Part shown: positions 35,495 through 45,577 of the stretch, piece by piece
How positions within the stretch are numbered: the stretch's first letter is position 1
Layout of the letters: each line of letters starts with the position of its first letter
Source: Arthrobotrys musiformis
Lineage: Eukaryota; Ascomycota; Orbiliomycetes; Orbiliales; Orbiliaceae
DNA: 64,000 bases
Direction: 5' to 3'
Assembly (NCBI GenBank): GCA_036971715.1
Contig: JAVHJL010000008.1
Span: 1,798,001 to 1,862,000 of the forward strand
Notes under the pieces: generated by a model
The model's input: only the letters and a program-made list of their open reading frames with translations
Told to the model about the DNA's origin: nothing
The model's database searches: none
Made by a program: the position numbers and the translations under genes

Positions 35495-36551
35495 CTACCC
35501 AGTGGTAGGGACCGGCGCCGGCTCTCCAAACCCTTCCATCTCCTCAGGCACGCCGAGGACCCAATTCCCAACGTGGTCTCTCTGTTCAACAGAGAGGTAA
35601 CGGGTGCGCTGGCAGATGGCCACGATCGGGGCGACCTCCCGAAGTCGTCGGGAGGCCGCCTCCTCTCGCGCCTCTCTACCAGCGCTTGGGTCGGCGGCTC
35701 TCTTCTTGCCCGCCCAATATCCTCGGGCAGTACGGGCCCGAGGATTAAACTCCTCCCCTCTCTCATCACCGCCAGCTACAGCCCTGGTTTTGGCGGCCCT
35801 GTCGTGGTCGCGGGCCATGCACCATGCATGGTGCATCCTGGCCTCCTCGTTGCTGTTGTACAGCTCCAACTCGGCCATTTTCTGGGCGAGCTTTTCAGTG
35901 AGCTCTGGGAGGCGGCCAGTGCTCTCACCGCGACGTTGTCTTCGAGCAACGACGCGGCGGAGGGCATTGACCTCCTCCCGCCCTTCGGCCAGGATCCTCT
36001 CGAGATCCGCGACTGCATCGTAACGGGGCTTTTTCTTCTTGGGCGTCCCCAGGCCCTTATCCTTGTTGCCGCGCAGGTCAGCACGGCAAGCGAAGCCCAA
36101 GAGGGCACGGAGGCGGTCGTCCTCGCGGTCGGTGGTCCCATCACTGTCGGAGTCTGCCCTGTCCCTCCATCTGCATATCAGTCAGCATATATAATTACAC
36201 ATGTATATATTTATGCACAAATGGGTGTAGACTTACGGCCTCCAGTGCCCAGGCCCCAGATACATCTGGGCGGCCCGAGCACGGCCTGCAGCGGCAGCAG
36301 GGTTCTTGGGAGGAGCAGCACCGAAGTTGTTTATACCGCTGTTTTCGGCCTCTTTGCCGATGGTGGGGTCCTGGGGGGTAGCCTCGCCCCTCTTGGTCCC
36401 GTTGGAGTCCGAGCCCTCCTCGAGCAGGAACATTCGCTAATTACGTCAATATTAGCACGCACACTCTGCCTACGAATTTAAAGATGCTTACTTGCTCCTG
36501 CAGCCTCTTCTTGAGGCGCTTATCTCTCTTCTTCTTTCCTTTACCCGCCAT
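35495..36551 (-). CDS. Orphan basic/charged protein, 311 aa (divergent pair member 1)
   Basis: Three exons: 36551-36492, 36436-36237, 36170-35495; all phases close. Donors are GTAAGC and GTAAGT; acceptors are ATTAG and ATGCAG preceded by GCTGAC. The N-terminus is strongly basic (MAGKGKKKRDKRLKKRL), like a nuclear or nucleolar signal. Residues 25-90 are disordered (Gly/Ala/Pro/Asn). An acidic patch (DSDSDGTTDREDD) follows, then a basic KKKKPR, then a long predicted coiled coil with ~100 charged residues (AVADLERILAEGREEVN onward). The C-terminus is more hydrophobic and ends PVPTTG. I do not recognise a family. Coding DNA is markedly GC-rich compared with its surroundings. It is transcribed away from the 37232 gene across a 680-bp shared region. 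Real coding sequence is supported by splice sites, codon bias and an uninterrupted frame. Function unknown; nuclear location is inferred. Confidence 0.7.
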
Positions 36552-37231
36552 TGTTGGTGGATTTTGTCAACGACTACTTGAAGAAGCAGAAGATGACGAA
36601 GCCAAAGATGATTTTGGTGATAGTGATGGTGATAGTCAATGGAGAGGTGGTGATGATGGTGGTGTTCTGGTCGACCGTCAACAAACAAATACTGAGAGCT
36701 GAGAGAGCCGGAGAAGAAGAAGAAGAAGAAGAAGAAGAAGAAGAAGAAGAAGAAGAAGAAGAAGAGAAGAGCCGAGGGCCTTTTATAGACACACTGTTTC
36801 CCTCCTCAGCACTTCTCAAACCAACTGTATCGACACATTCTCATGATGCTACACGCTCTGATATCGTGCAACTTCACATACAATCGTGCAGCATTACACT
36901 GGAAGTCGACTGCAGCGACTATTTTACTTATCTACGTAGGTACTTTGTATATAATACAGAAGGGCTGCCAAGAGGGTTTGGAATATGGAATATGGCCGGG
37001 CGGAGTGGTTGGCGTGTTTTATATGTGAGAAGCGTCAGCATCGTGAACTTGAGCCTCGTAATTTATATTAATTACTTCACACAACCAATCGTATATAAAA
37101 AATTTACTAAATTATTTACAAAATTCCATTTTTCTCTTTTCCATCTTCTTCTCCGTTATTAGTTTCACCATTTTCATCATCTCCAGCTTCATCATCATCA
37201 CCATCGAACCGTCCGCTGGCATCAAGTCAAA
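36552..37231. promoter_or_regulatory. Shared divergent promoter region, 680 bp
   Basis: Separates two oppositely transcribed orphan genes. It holds a pure GAA microsatellite (36713-36764), an AT-rich block (36890-37130) and a CT-rich tract (about 37126-37160) just before the plus-strand ATG. The frames 36551-37162 and 36574-36819 are artefacts of the repeat. Confidence 0.5.
36713..36764. repeat. GAA microsatellite, about 17 copies
   Basis: Uninterrupted GAA/TTC triplets of about 52 bp, inside the shared promoter region, about 160 bp from the minus-strand ATG. Such purine tracts can form triplex DNA and vary in length between strains. Confidence 0.95.
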
Positions 37232-39522
37232 ATGGCCGAACAAGAGAACATCCCTCCTCCTCAGCCCGCTCGGCCTGCCCCACCTCTTCCTGCCTCTTTA
37301 TCACCATCTCCGGCTTGTTCTCCACCATCTTCTTCACCTCCTCACAACCATCTCGACATCAGGTTTGACTGGGAGCCAAAGAAGGCATCCACTGCTACTT
37401 CCTCTGCTCAAGGCGGATACTCTCGTCGTAACGAAGAGGAGTCGTACGTCCTTGAGGGATCGAAGGCTCAGAACACTGCTGTTGCTTCTCTTCTGTTTAC
37501 CAGCGACAACAACCTCTCCACCACTCCAATCCACGGCATCGAATACCGTCTCATCACCAAACCTCTTCCTACTGCTTCTTCTTCTTCTACCCTTTCTTCT
37601 TCTTCTATTCCTTCTTCCCCCCATCATTCTTCCCCTCATCCTTCTTCTCCTATTCCTATCCCCTCTCATACTTCTTCTTCTTACATTCGATCTCGTCGAT
37701 CTTCTCTTCAATTGCCACACAGACCTTCAAATCTGAATCTGGCCGACAAAATGCCCCGGCAATCAGTCTTCATCTACCTCGACCGAGATGCTGTCATCAG
37801 CATTCTCTCCACCCTCGAACACATGGATCCCACCAAAATGGACATTTACCTGCACTCCCAGGTCTCCATTAGCCAAGAAGCTCGCGGGTTCTGCCATGAA
37901 ACCACTGTCTCTGACTTCCTCGAGGCCTTCATGGATCCCATGCTCGACCCTACCATCACCAGAAGGCTGCGTACCTGCTGGTGGTCATTGGAGTGTACAT
38001 TGCCCAACGGAGTTATCATAATACATTCTCTGTCCCAGTCATTGTACGACAACGTCTTCATCTTCAAGTTCTCTCCCGTCACGGGCGTCTTCTGCAAGCT
38101 CGTCCCCCAAGAGATCTCTGATATGAGAGGCTACGTCCAAAATCAGTCCAAGGAGTACAATCCAAAACTCTTTCCTCGCGTCCCAGCCGCTCAAAAAAAT
38201 CTCAGTGACCGAGAAAAACTTCGGGCCCAGCTAGCCAGCGGTGGCAGCGGCCCTATGCGCTCTGCCGCTCGATCGATGACCAATCTCGCCAATACTGTCG
38301 GTCGACGATTGTCAGGCTCTAGCTTCAACATGACCACCATGTCTAGTGGCATCTTGACAAGCCTCAAAAACAGCATCATCCCCAATTTGATGAGCTGGAA
38401 TTCTGCGCCATCCTCTTCTTCGTTTTCGTTTGCTGGGTTCACAACACATCCAAACATCACGACTGCTGCTCTTTCATCGCCCCAGAAAGGACAAGAGAAT
38501 AGGCCATCCGTCTTCAAGCCCAAGCGTCAGCCTTTCCTCAGATCGGCACCCGCGACATACATCCGTCATCCTCTCCAAACCCTCAGACACCACGGTTCAA
38601 GTGTCTCGGTTCTCTCACCAGCTCCCCTTACCTCTGGAGATTCCTCCGATATTATCAACACTCCAGCTATCATCTTAACTACTCCGGAGGAAACCACTGC
38701 TATTTTGAAGCTCAGAGCTTCTGTCCCCAAGGTGATTAAAGGGAAAGGGTTTTGGCAGTCCATGGGTGAAACTCTCACCCCGAAGAAATTTGACACTCCG
38801 ACCTTTGTTTTCTGGAAGGACGTCTTTGACCAGATCAGCTTCGACACCAAGGTCCCTAACAAAGCTTCCGCGACCTTCCCAGTCGAGTTGAATACCAACA
38901 TCTACCACCAAGTCGCAGACAACTTGGACCGACTTCTCGTCGGGCTCACAGACATGTATGTCAAGAAAGCTGACGGGATGCAGCTTGACTTCATCAGGAT
39001 GAAAATCCCATCGGACGAGGAGGACCATCAACCCTTCAACGTCCGCATGTACCAGTCGTCTCGCGAGGCTTCCAAGCCCGAGACCGAGGATCCTTCCAAG
39101 CCAAAGGACCTCGCATCCCTCATGGCCACCATGATGGCGGAGCCATCATCCGCCGCTACTGGCGAAGAGGGAGAAGGGGCCGAATCCGAAGGCTCCTCTG
39201 CGAGCACCGCTCTTTCCGACGGTGCCGAGCCGACTGAGGAAGAGGTCGGCAGGCAAGGCCAGATGCTTGCCAACAATTTGAAGCCGGACCAGAAGGTCCG
39301 GCTCGACCTCCAGCTCTCCGAGTTGGAGTTTTCGTCTGTCCTGCTCTCGCAGGACACTTACCTCGTCGAGGCTGTCCTCGCGGGGTGGCTCGCCGACGCC
39401 TCCGAGTGGTATGTCTCTCTTTCTCCATCAAGCTTGAATTATGCATACTAACCGATGAATACAGGATCAAGGAGAGCGGCCTCCGCTGGAGGCATATGCT
39501 TTTCGATCGCCAGGCCCACTGA
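37232..39522 (+). CDS. Orphan protein, 744 aa (divergent pair member 2)
   Basis: Two exons, 37232-39408 and 39465-39522 (donor GTATGT, branch ACTAACC, acceptor ATACAG). The last exon adds IKESGLRWRHMLFDRQAH. Residues 1-45 are Pro-rich; residues 110-165 are Ser/Pro/His runs. Residues ~170-320 look globular, with a Trp pair (RTCWWSLECTLPNG) and beta-strand pattern. Residues 340-420 are Ser-rich. Residues ~500-610 form a second globular block (TPTFVFWKDVFDQISFD). An acidic linker (EEGEGAESEGSS) comes next, and the end is helical. No signal peptide, transmembrane segment or known domain is seen; no family is recognised. The coding sequence is GC-rich with strong C/G third positions, like its divergent neighbour and unlike the surrounding AT-rich DNA. 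The pairing suggests co-regulation, but a functional link is speculation. The ATG at 37232 is the first in frame and follows a CT-rich leader. Confidence 0.75.
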
Positions 39523-40061
39523 GGGCCTGGGATCGAGCCCGGGCCGGTAACGGTCCGGTTTGGACTTCCCCCCCGCCATTGTTTTTACCCCTTCCCCCAA
39601 AATTAACACTACCAACAACTGTCTAGTTTCTACGAAATGGGAAGGCTTTGCCTTGCCCATAAGTGTACATAGAATCTAGATACCCACAAATGCCTGATTT
39701 TTCCCCCAATATCTTTCTGTTACTGTCCATCTTTTTGCGTTTCCATTGTTGTATTTTTTGTTTTGGATTTCTTGAGCCATGCGATATTTGCGTCACTCGT
39801 TGTTCGAGCTCCTATCTCGTAAACCAAATGCCGCTGTGAGCGGTCCCGTGAGGTTTTATCGAGAGAAATATTAACGATTCATGATATTTATTGCAACTGT
39901 AACTAATTGGGTCTATATTTCTATCTGCTCCACGTAAAGTTACTCATGAATATAGGCCGTACTAACTTTCGCGAACTCGACATCAAACCACATCGTCGAC
40001 GTGTTGCCGATGCACCAGCAAGAAACTTACCTCCACGAAGTCACAACCGAAACTCAAAATC
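39523..40061. other. Intergenic, 539 bp
   Basis: 3' region of the orphan gene. T-rich at 39700-39770. No other feature before the tRNA. Confidence 0.5.
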
Positions 40062-40157
40062 GACTGGTTGGCGCAACGGTAGCGCGTTCGACTCCAGACA
40101 ACCTTCCTGAGTTTGATGGTAATCGAAAGGCTAGGCGTTCAAATCGCCTACTGGTCA
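40062..40157 (+). tRNA. tRNA-Trp (CCA) with 24-nt intron
   Basis: A full cloverleaf folds. Acceptor GACTGGT (40062-40068) pairs with ACTGGTC (40150-40156) through two G-U wobbles. The D stem is GCGC/GCGC. Anticodon stem TTCGA/TCGAA (40087-40091, 40123-40127) has loop CT-CCA-G. The T stem is AGGCG/CGCCT with loop TTCAAAT; discriminator A is at 40157. The intron lies at 40098-40121, one base 3' of the anticodon, the canonical place. The spliced length is 72 nt. A box (TGGCGCAACGGTAG) and B box (GTTCAAATC) are present, and a T5 Pol III terminator follows at 40173-40177. Anticodon CCA reads UGG (Trp). Confidence 0.93.
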
Positions 40158-41175
40158 TAACCGAAGTTTCTCTTTTTGCTTGTGTTTTTGCGGCATTTGC
40201 GAAGAGCGGGGATGTTCTTTTGCCGGCTTGGAATCGATCCGGGGTGGCTGTGCAAGTCTGCTATTGGTTTTATTCCTTATACTTTCCCTGATTTTTTTAA
40301 ATATCATTTTTGGATATTCAGTCTTAGCCTACGATATACGTCTAGTATGGATATACAATCACGAATATCCTGGAATATCGATATGCAGTAGATCGCACTA
40401 AACCTACTTCGTCTTCAACAATATGCTCTGTTGTATTTTTGGCCGGAACAACACAAATTTCGATTCATTCTCGAAACGGTCGAGGAACCTAGTCTCGCGG
40501 TGCCAGCCGAGGAGCCTAATATCTCGTGCGGGTATACAGTTCAAGGCCCAATTCAATGGTCGCCAGCTAGGGCTTAAGGGTAGGATGGTTTCTGAAAAAT
40601 AACATACCTAAACGCCTACGGGCTAGAGGTCTGACCAGGAAATGTCTTGTTGATGTAAGTCTAGTGAGGGCAACACAGGACTTTCGGCGTCTCTTCATCA
40701 TGTCATACCACATGGCTGACGGTACCTTGTAGACCACGCGAGCCATTCGCCCCAGTTTACCTAGGTAGGTAGTTGGCTGCTATTCTAGTAATTCCCTTCC
40801 ACAGTACAGTGCCAAACAAGGGGAGTCTAATTGCGTTATCTAACCCCCTTCCAGAAAAAACGTGCTTAATACATCTCTCTATCTATCTCGGACCCACATT
40901 TGCCAGAAACTATGAGATGGTTTTAGCACGTTATTGCCACGAGTACCTCGTGTGCGGCCTTCCCCCCCCTACGAGTTAACAGCGTGATAATCTCCACGAG
41001 GGAACTGTTCCGCTAACATCCTTGATTGATATTGGGATATCGCCAGTTTTTATTTTGGTCTATCAAAAGCAGGAAAGCTGTTCAGGCGTCTCCGGGTTGA
41101 GGGGTCAGATCTATCCTAAATCATTTTTGATAACCCTATCACCACTCTCGTGTCGAGGATATCGAAGAGTGGAAA
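40158..41175. other. Intergenic, 1.0 kb
   Basis: Between the tRNA gene and the rhodanese-like gene. 40263-40390 is T-rich. The frame 40773-40979 is unsupported. No repeats recognised. Confidence 0.5.
40173..40177 (+). terminator. Pol III T5 terminator of tRNA-Trp
   Basis: Run of five T, 16 nt after the discriminator base of the tRNA. Confidence 0.75.
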
Positions 41176-43393
41176 ATGGATAGCGCAGAGGGCTTCGATG
41201 CCCGCAAGGCCGCTGAAAGAAGGGAGGCCCTGCGGAATCAGCTGCTCGCTCAGGCTCAACCGTATAATGCCAACGTTCAACAGAATGCAAACCCCAATTT
41301 CAATCCTAATACCCAGCAGCTGAATCAACAGTTGAACCAGCAGAATCAGATACCAAACATGGGGTTTCCAAATTATAACTACCCATCGGGGACTGGGAAT
41401 CAATACCAGGGACAGTATAATCCCCAGAACACCGGCAATCAATACCAAGGGCAATATAATCCCCAGCAGAACACCGGGAATCAATACCAAAACTATCAGG
41501 GTTCGTACGGACAAGGCCAGCAAACTCGGCCGCCGGTATTGAATTTAATCCCGTTAGGCCAGCGCCCACCACGGGAGGAACGTAAAGAAAACGAGGTTAT
41601 AAATGAAGAAGAGGAAAAATCAGAATTTTGGTACGCCGGCTTACCGAACGCCAATCCTTCAAACCCTTCATACAATCCCAACATGCAATCGAGCATCTTC
41701 ACCCCGGGCCCCTCCACCACGCTTCAAACTCCAAACCAAAATACCGCACAGCGTCTGAACCAACAACTACAAATCAACCGTAACACAGCAAACGCCTTAC
41801 CAACATCAGAAGAAGACTTCGATTTCGAGATCCAAGACGAACGCGGCGCGGGTCCACTGTTAGATATGGACGAAAAGCAAACCACGCAAGGTTTAAACCC
41901 CTCGGGCGGTAGAACCTCAAAGGTCTCCTCCCAACCGCTCCGCACTTCTCGAAAACTCAGCGAACACGGTTTAACCCGCTCCCTGATGTCCATGGGTCCG
42001 CAATCATACGTCCGTAGGTCGGATAATACTATCCAACCACTCCGCCAACTCCGGTATATAGAGAGGGCGCAAGCGGCGGACGTGGGATTCGGTGCTAGTA
42101 TGGCGTTGGCGGCCTGGAGTAGATTTGGTGGTGATATGGGATCTGTTACTGCTGAGGATCTTTATGCATATATCACCCGTCCTGGGGTTCGACCGACGGA
42201 TTATTTAATCGTGGATACTAGAGCCGAAGGTGGGACGACGAGGTTGAGTAATGTTAGTCAGGCGGTGGATAGGGTGCATGTTATTCCATACTCCAGTAAT
42301 AAGTGTAACTTTACTGCCCGTACGTTTCCATTTTCCCTCCCCTTCATAAGTTTGGGGGTTTTATACGACAGGTGGTGCTAATTATGGGAATAGAGGAATT
42401 CAAAGACCTAAAAGAAGGAATACCCTCCAGCACGGAAGAATGCGACATGATGGCCCCCGAAGTCGCACGGGCAATCGAGAGTTCGCGGGCGAGGTACATA
42501 ATCGTCCACTGCGCTCAGGGACGTAACAGAAGCCCAGTGTACGTCCTACAAACACCCTCCCCTCCCCACCCGGGCACCCACAAAGGAACTAATAAAAACA
42601 TGGCGGAAACAGAATAGCAATGGCCCTCCACGCCAACCTCCGCCGCCGGGGCTCCAACAAAAAAGTCTTACTCCTAGTCGGCGGCTCCGACACTTTCTGG
42701 AGTTTCGTCCAAAACCCCGAAGCGCAGCGACAATACTACCAACGCGAGGAAGACGAACGACACGCCCGTCAACGAACACCCGAACAGATCGCTTTACAGC
42801 GGGAACAAATCCTTCGTGATAATCCAAATGTTATCGAGTTACCCGGGAGTACGTTCCCCTTATCCTCAAACTACCCAATTTCTCCTAATTAATAATGTGA
42901 TATAGGTCCCGAAATACAAATCCCCCAAATCCCAAGAATTGGAGGAACACTAAGCACCATGCCCGGCACGAACGCGATGCTAGAAAGCACTATAAGTCCC
43001 ACATGGGAACAACTCACCATCCAGGGCGCACGTCGTCAAGCCGGTCTTTCGAACCTACCGTTAGAAGAGGCTGATAGAGCGGATACGATTAATAGGGACG
43101 CACAGGAGTTTTTGCAATATTATAAGAACGAACCGACTGAAGGATGCAAAGACGACAACTGCAAGAATTTAGATAAAGGGCCAGATAATGGACCCTCGGG
43201 GCCTGGTGGGGGGATGAATGGTGGTGGTGGGGGGTTTTCGGGAGGTATGGGCGGTGGGATGGGGGGAGGGTTGCTGACGAAGAGGGGGATGGATCCGCTT
43301 GATATCGCTGGCGGGAGGCTGAGGAAGAGGTCGTTTGGGTTGTTTATGCCAGAGCCGGTGGGGAAGGGATTGAGGATTATTCCGCGGCGGTAG
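41176..43393 (+). CDS. Rhodanese/Cdc25-like domain protein with Q/N-rich N-terminus
   Basis: Four exons: 41176-42319, 42394-42538, 42613-42848, 42906-43393, giving 670 aa with all phases closing. Residues 30-120 are rich in Gln, Asn and Tyr and contain a tandem NTGNQYQGQYNPQ-type repeat. Residues 120-285 are mostly disordered. Residues ~325-460 resemble a Cdc25/rhodanese fold. The strand DYLIVDTRAE matches the 'DvRe' signature. The loop YIIVHCAQGRNRSP places C421 and R427 in a C-x5-R phosphatase or sulfurtransferase active site. VLLLVGGSDTFW matches the later 'vlGGf..W' strand. A charged helical region, Gly-rich stretch (GGGMNGGGGGFSGG) and basic C-terminus follow. Family knowledge: Cdc25-like proteins can act as tyrosine phosphatases or arsenate reductases; rhodaneses transfer sulfur. 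The long N-terminus is unusual. Substrate is unknown. Each of introns 1-3 was placed by phase, branch and continuity of the fold. Confidence 0.75.
41393..41491. repeat. In-frame tandem repeat coding GNQYQGQYNPQNT
   Basis: Two full and one partial copies of a ~39-42 bp unit within exon 1 of the rhodanese-like gene. Copies differ by synonymous changes and one CAG insertion. Confidence 0.85.
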
Positions 43394-45577
43394 TGTAGTT
43401 AGTATATGTCTTTTAGTCTTGGTTTTGTGGACGTTCAAGAGTAATTCATCATAGGCACAGTCCCGGTCCCGTATCCAAATTAAGCCGCAATCGCGGGTCT
43501 ATATTTTCAGTATATTTATAAGACTCATATAGAGTACGTAAGGAATTATTTGTGGTGTAAGAACAAACGACAAGAGCAGCTATCCATTTGTATACGTACC
43601 GTCTGGGTACAATATCTCGAGACCAGCAGGAGCCTTAGGCCCACAATCTAGATATAGCAAATATCATATTACCATGTACGAGTGTATACTTTAGTATCAG
43701 CTCGAAATCTAGTACAGCGACACCGATAGCTATAGCGATAGGTCCACAGATTCACCAGAAAGTGTACCAGATCCTTCAATTCTGCCTTGTGGCCCACCGA
43801 TCCCCCAAATTTAAACGACCGTAAGGGTGAAACCAGAAAATGTGGTCGTTCGTGTAGGCACGTTGCGTTAATGGCTCTAAGGGTCATCAAGCAGTTGTGC
43901 AACTCAATCGTGTCTAATGAGTCAAAAGTTACATTTATGTATACAAGTACCACGTAAGCCAGTGACCGTAGACGTTAGATGGGAGACGGCCTTGATGATA
44001 GGGTGATCCCAATCAATTAGCAAAAGACAAATCGATTGACCGATTCCCGCGATTTTCAGGGGCAACTTGCTCTTGAAAGGTCAGTATCTTCCTGCTGACG
44101 GCGGTACCGTGTAACCTTTGGTAGAAATCTACCGCCTAGCTCGGCATCGTCCCGAAGTAGCACATGTAGACACGAGTTTCAAAAATTGCTGGATATCGTG
44201 GATTCGAGGCTAGGATATCGAGGGAGAAACCACAATCAAGTTGCAACGCTGCGAAGAAACGTGTCCATCTCCGCCATGCCACACTCTAGATCGACTAGAC
44301 TTTATGATCCAGGATAGTACTATGTTCCTACTGGTATTGCTGAACAGATGCAATGCAGCTCCGCCCGGCCAACATTGTGGCCAAGGGCTCCAACATTGTT
44401 GGCTCGATTCCCGGTCTGCAACTACGAGCGGGTGCATACTCCCAAGGTATGTACAGGTGTGTACATCTGGGCAGAGTGATCAGGATACCCTTGCCTGGTA
44501 CCATGGTACGTCCGATGTTGTGTATTCTCAGATACGGATATCGAATCGATACATACCCTGACACATGGAAGTGTTGCGCATGTGGGGAACATGTTGCATC
44601 TATCTCGTCAGCTAGCCAGCTTTACATCAAAATTCGTCATTGTTACCGCGATTAAAAGGCCCTGCATGTGCATGTACACGATAGTCGATTGAATAACATC
44701 ATATGCTAAAGCGCTAAGCTTTGCGGCTCGCCTCCAAGAACGGGTACTCGGGTGACTCTTCATGAGAGAAAACCTGTCAAGTAGATTCATTGTCAGCATG
44801 TTTCATGCAACGTTTGATAAACTAACCCATCCCCGGTCGTCCTGATTTGAGATAGGCCGCGTCCATGAACCCAGCCATGCCTGTTTCGATTGGTCGACAG
44901 GCCTTGTGTAACTGGGTTTTTACCTCCGAAAAGCTGTGCTCGAACCACGAAAAAAAAAAAATCCTTTGAAAAATCTCAGCCGCAGGAGCGTGCCAGGTGC
45001 CAGGAAAGCTTTGGATTCCGTGGGATGAGAAAAGTGGGTGTGCCCCAAAGGTACGCGGCAGTACTTTATTTCTAAATTAAGTATCAAGCACAAGCCCAGA
45101 ATCGAATGATGCAGCAGTCAAGAAAAGAATGAGGACCGTTTTTTCTTTCTTTCTTCCAGCGAGCTACTTCTCTTCTCTTCTCCCTTGCATCGTGAAGAAA
45201 CGAAACCGACTCCACAAGGCGCATCTTAGTTGACTTAGCTCAAAAGGATCTCTCGATGATAGATCGATAAAAAAGGATTAAAGCCCCCGGCCTTCCTGCA
45301 AGTTTGACAGAAGCGAAATCTCTTTCTTTTCCCCTTTCTCTTCCCCTCTTCGCTTCTTCCCACTGCATCTGTCGTCGGAGAGCTGAAGCGCTGGGTTATC
45401 GGAGTACATATCGATAGTATGTCTTACACGCCTGTCAGCAGGTAGCGAACAGCGCTCCACCACGCCGCCTCGCCCACCACGGGGAGATACACCTCGAAAG
45501 GGGAAGTCCCACGCATTCAGTACATTTCCGCATAGAACTTACCCTCTTTCCTTCGCTTTCAATATATAAATATCAAG
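43394..45577. other. Gene-poor interval, 2.2 kb
   Basis: No supported gene. The opposed frames at 44210-44655 have no recognised domain. A tRNA-like B-box string near 44400 lacks a matching A box. 45139-45361 carries CT-rich tracts of the following gene's promoter. Confidence 0.5.
45139..45361 (+). promoter_or_regulatory. CT-rich tracts upstream of mucin-like gene
   Basis: Two pyrimidine runs, 45139-45187 and 45319-45361, about 220-440 bp before the ATG at 45578. Typical of fungal promoters with strong expression; role inferred. Confidence 0.35.

Noticed and set aside
35345..36481. Plus-strand frame of 378 codons
   Set aside because: Opposite to the three-exon orphan gene; runs through its introns and begins in the trinucleotide repeat.
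36551..37162. Plus-strand frame with a poly-Glu run
   Set aside because: Created by the GAA microsatellite; no other coding evidence.
44340..44430. tRNA-like B box (GGCTCGATTCCC) near 44400
   Set aside because: The nearest A-box-like string is only about 20 nt away and no cloverleaf forms.
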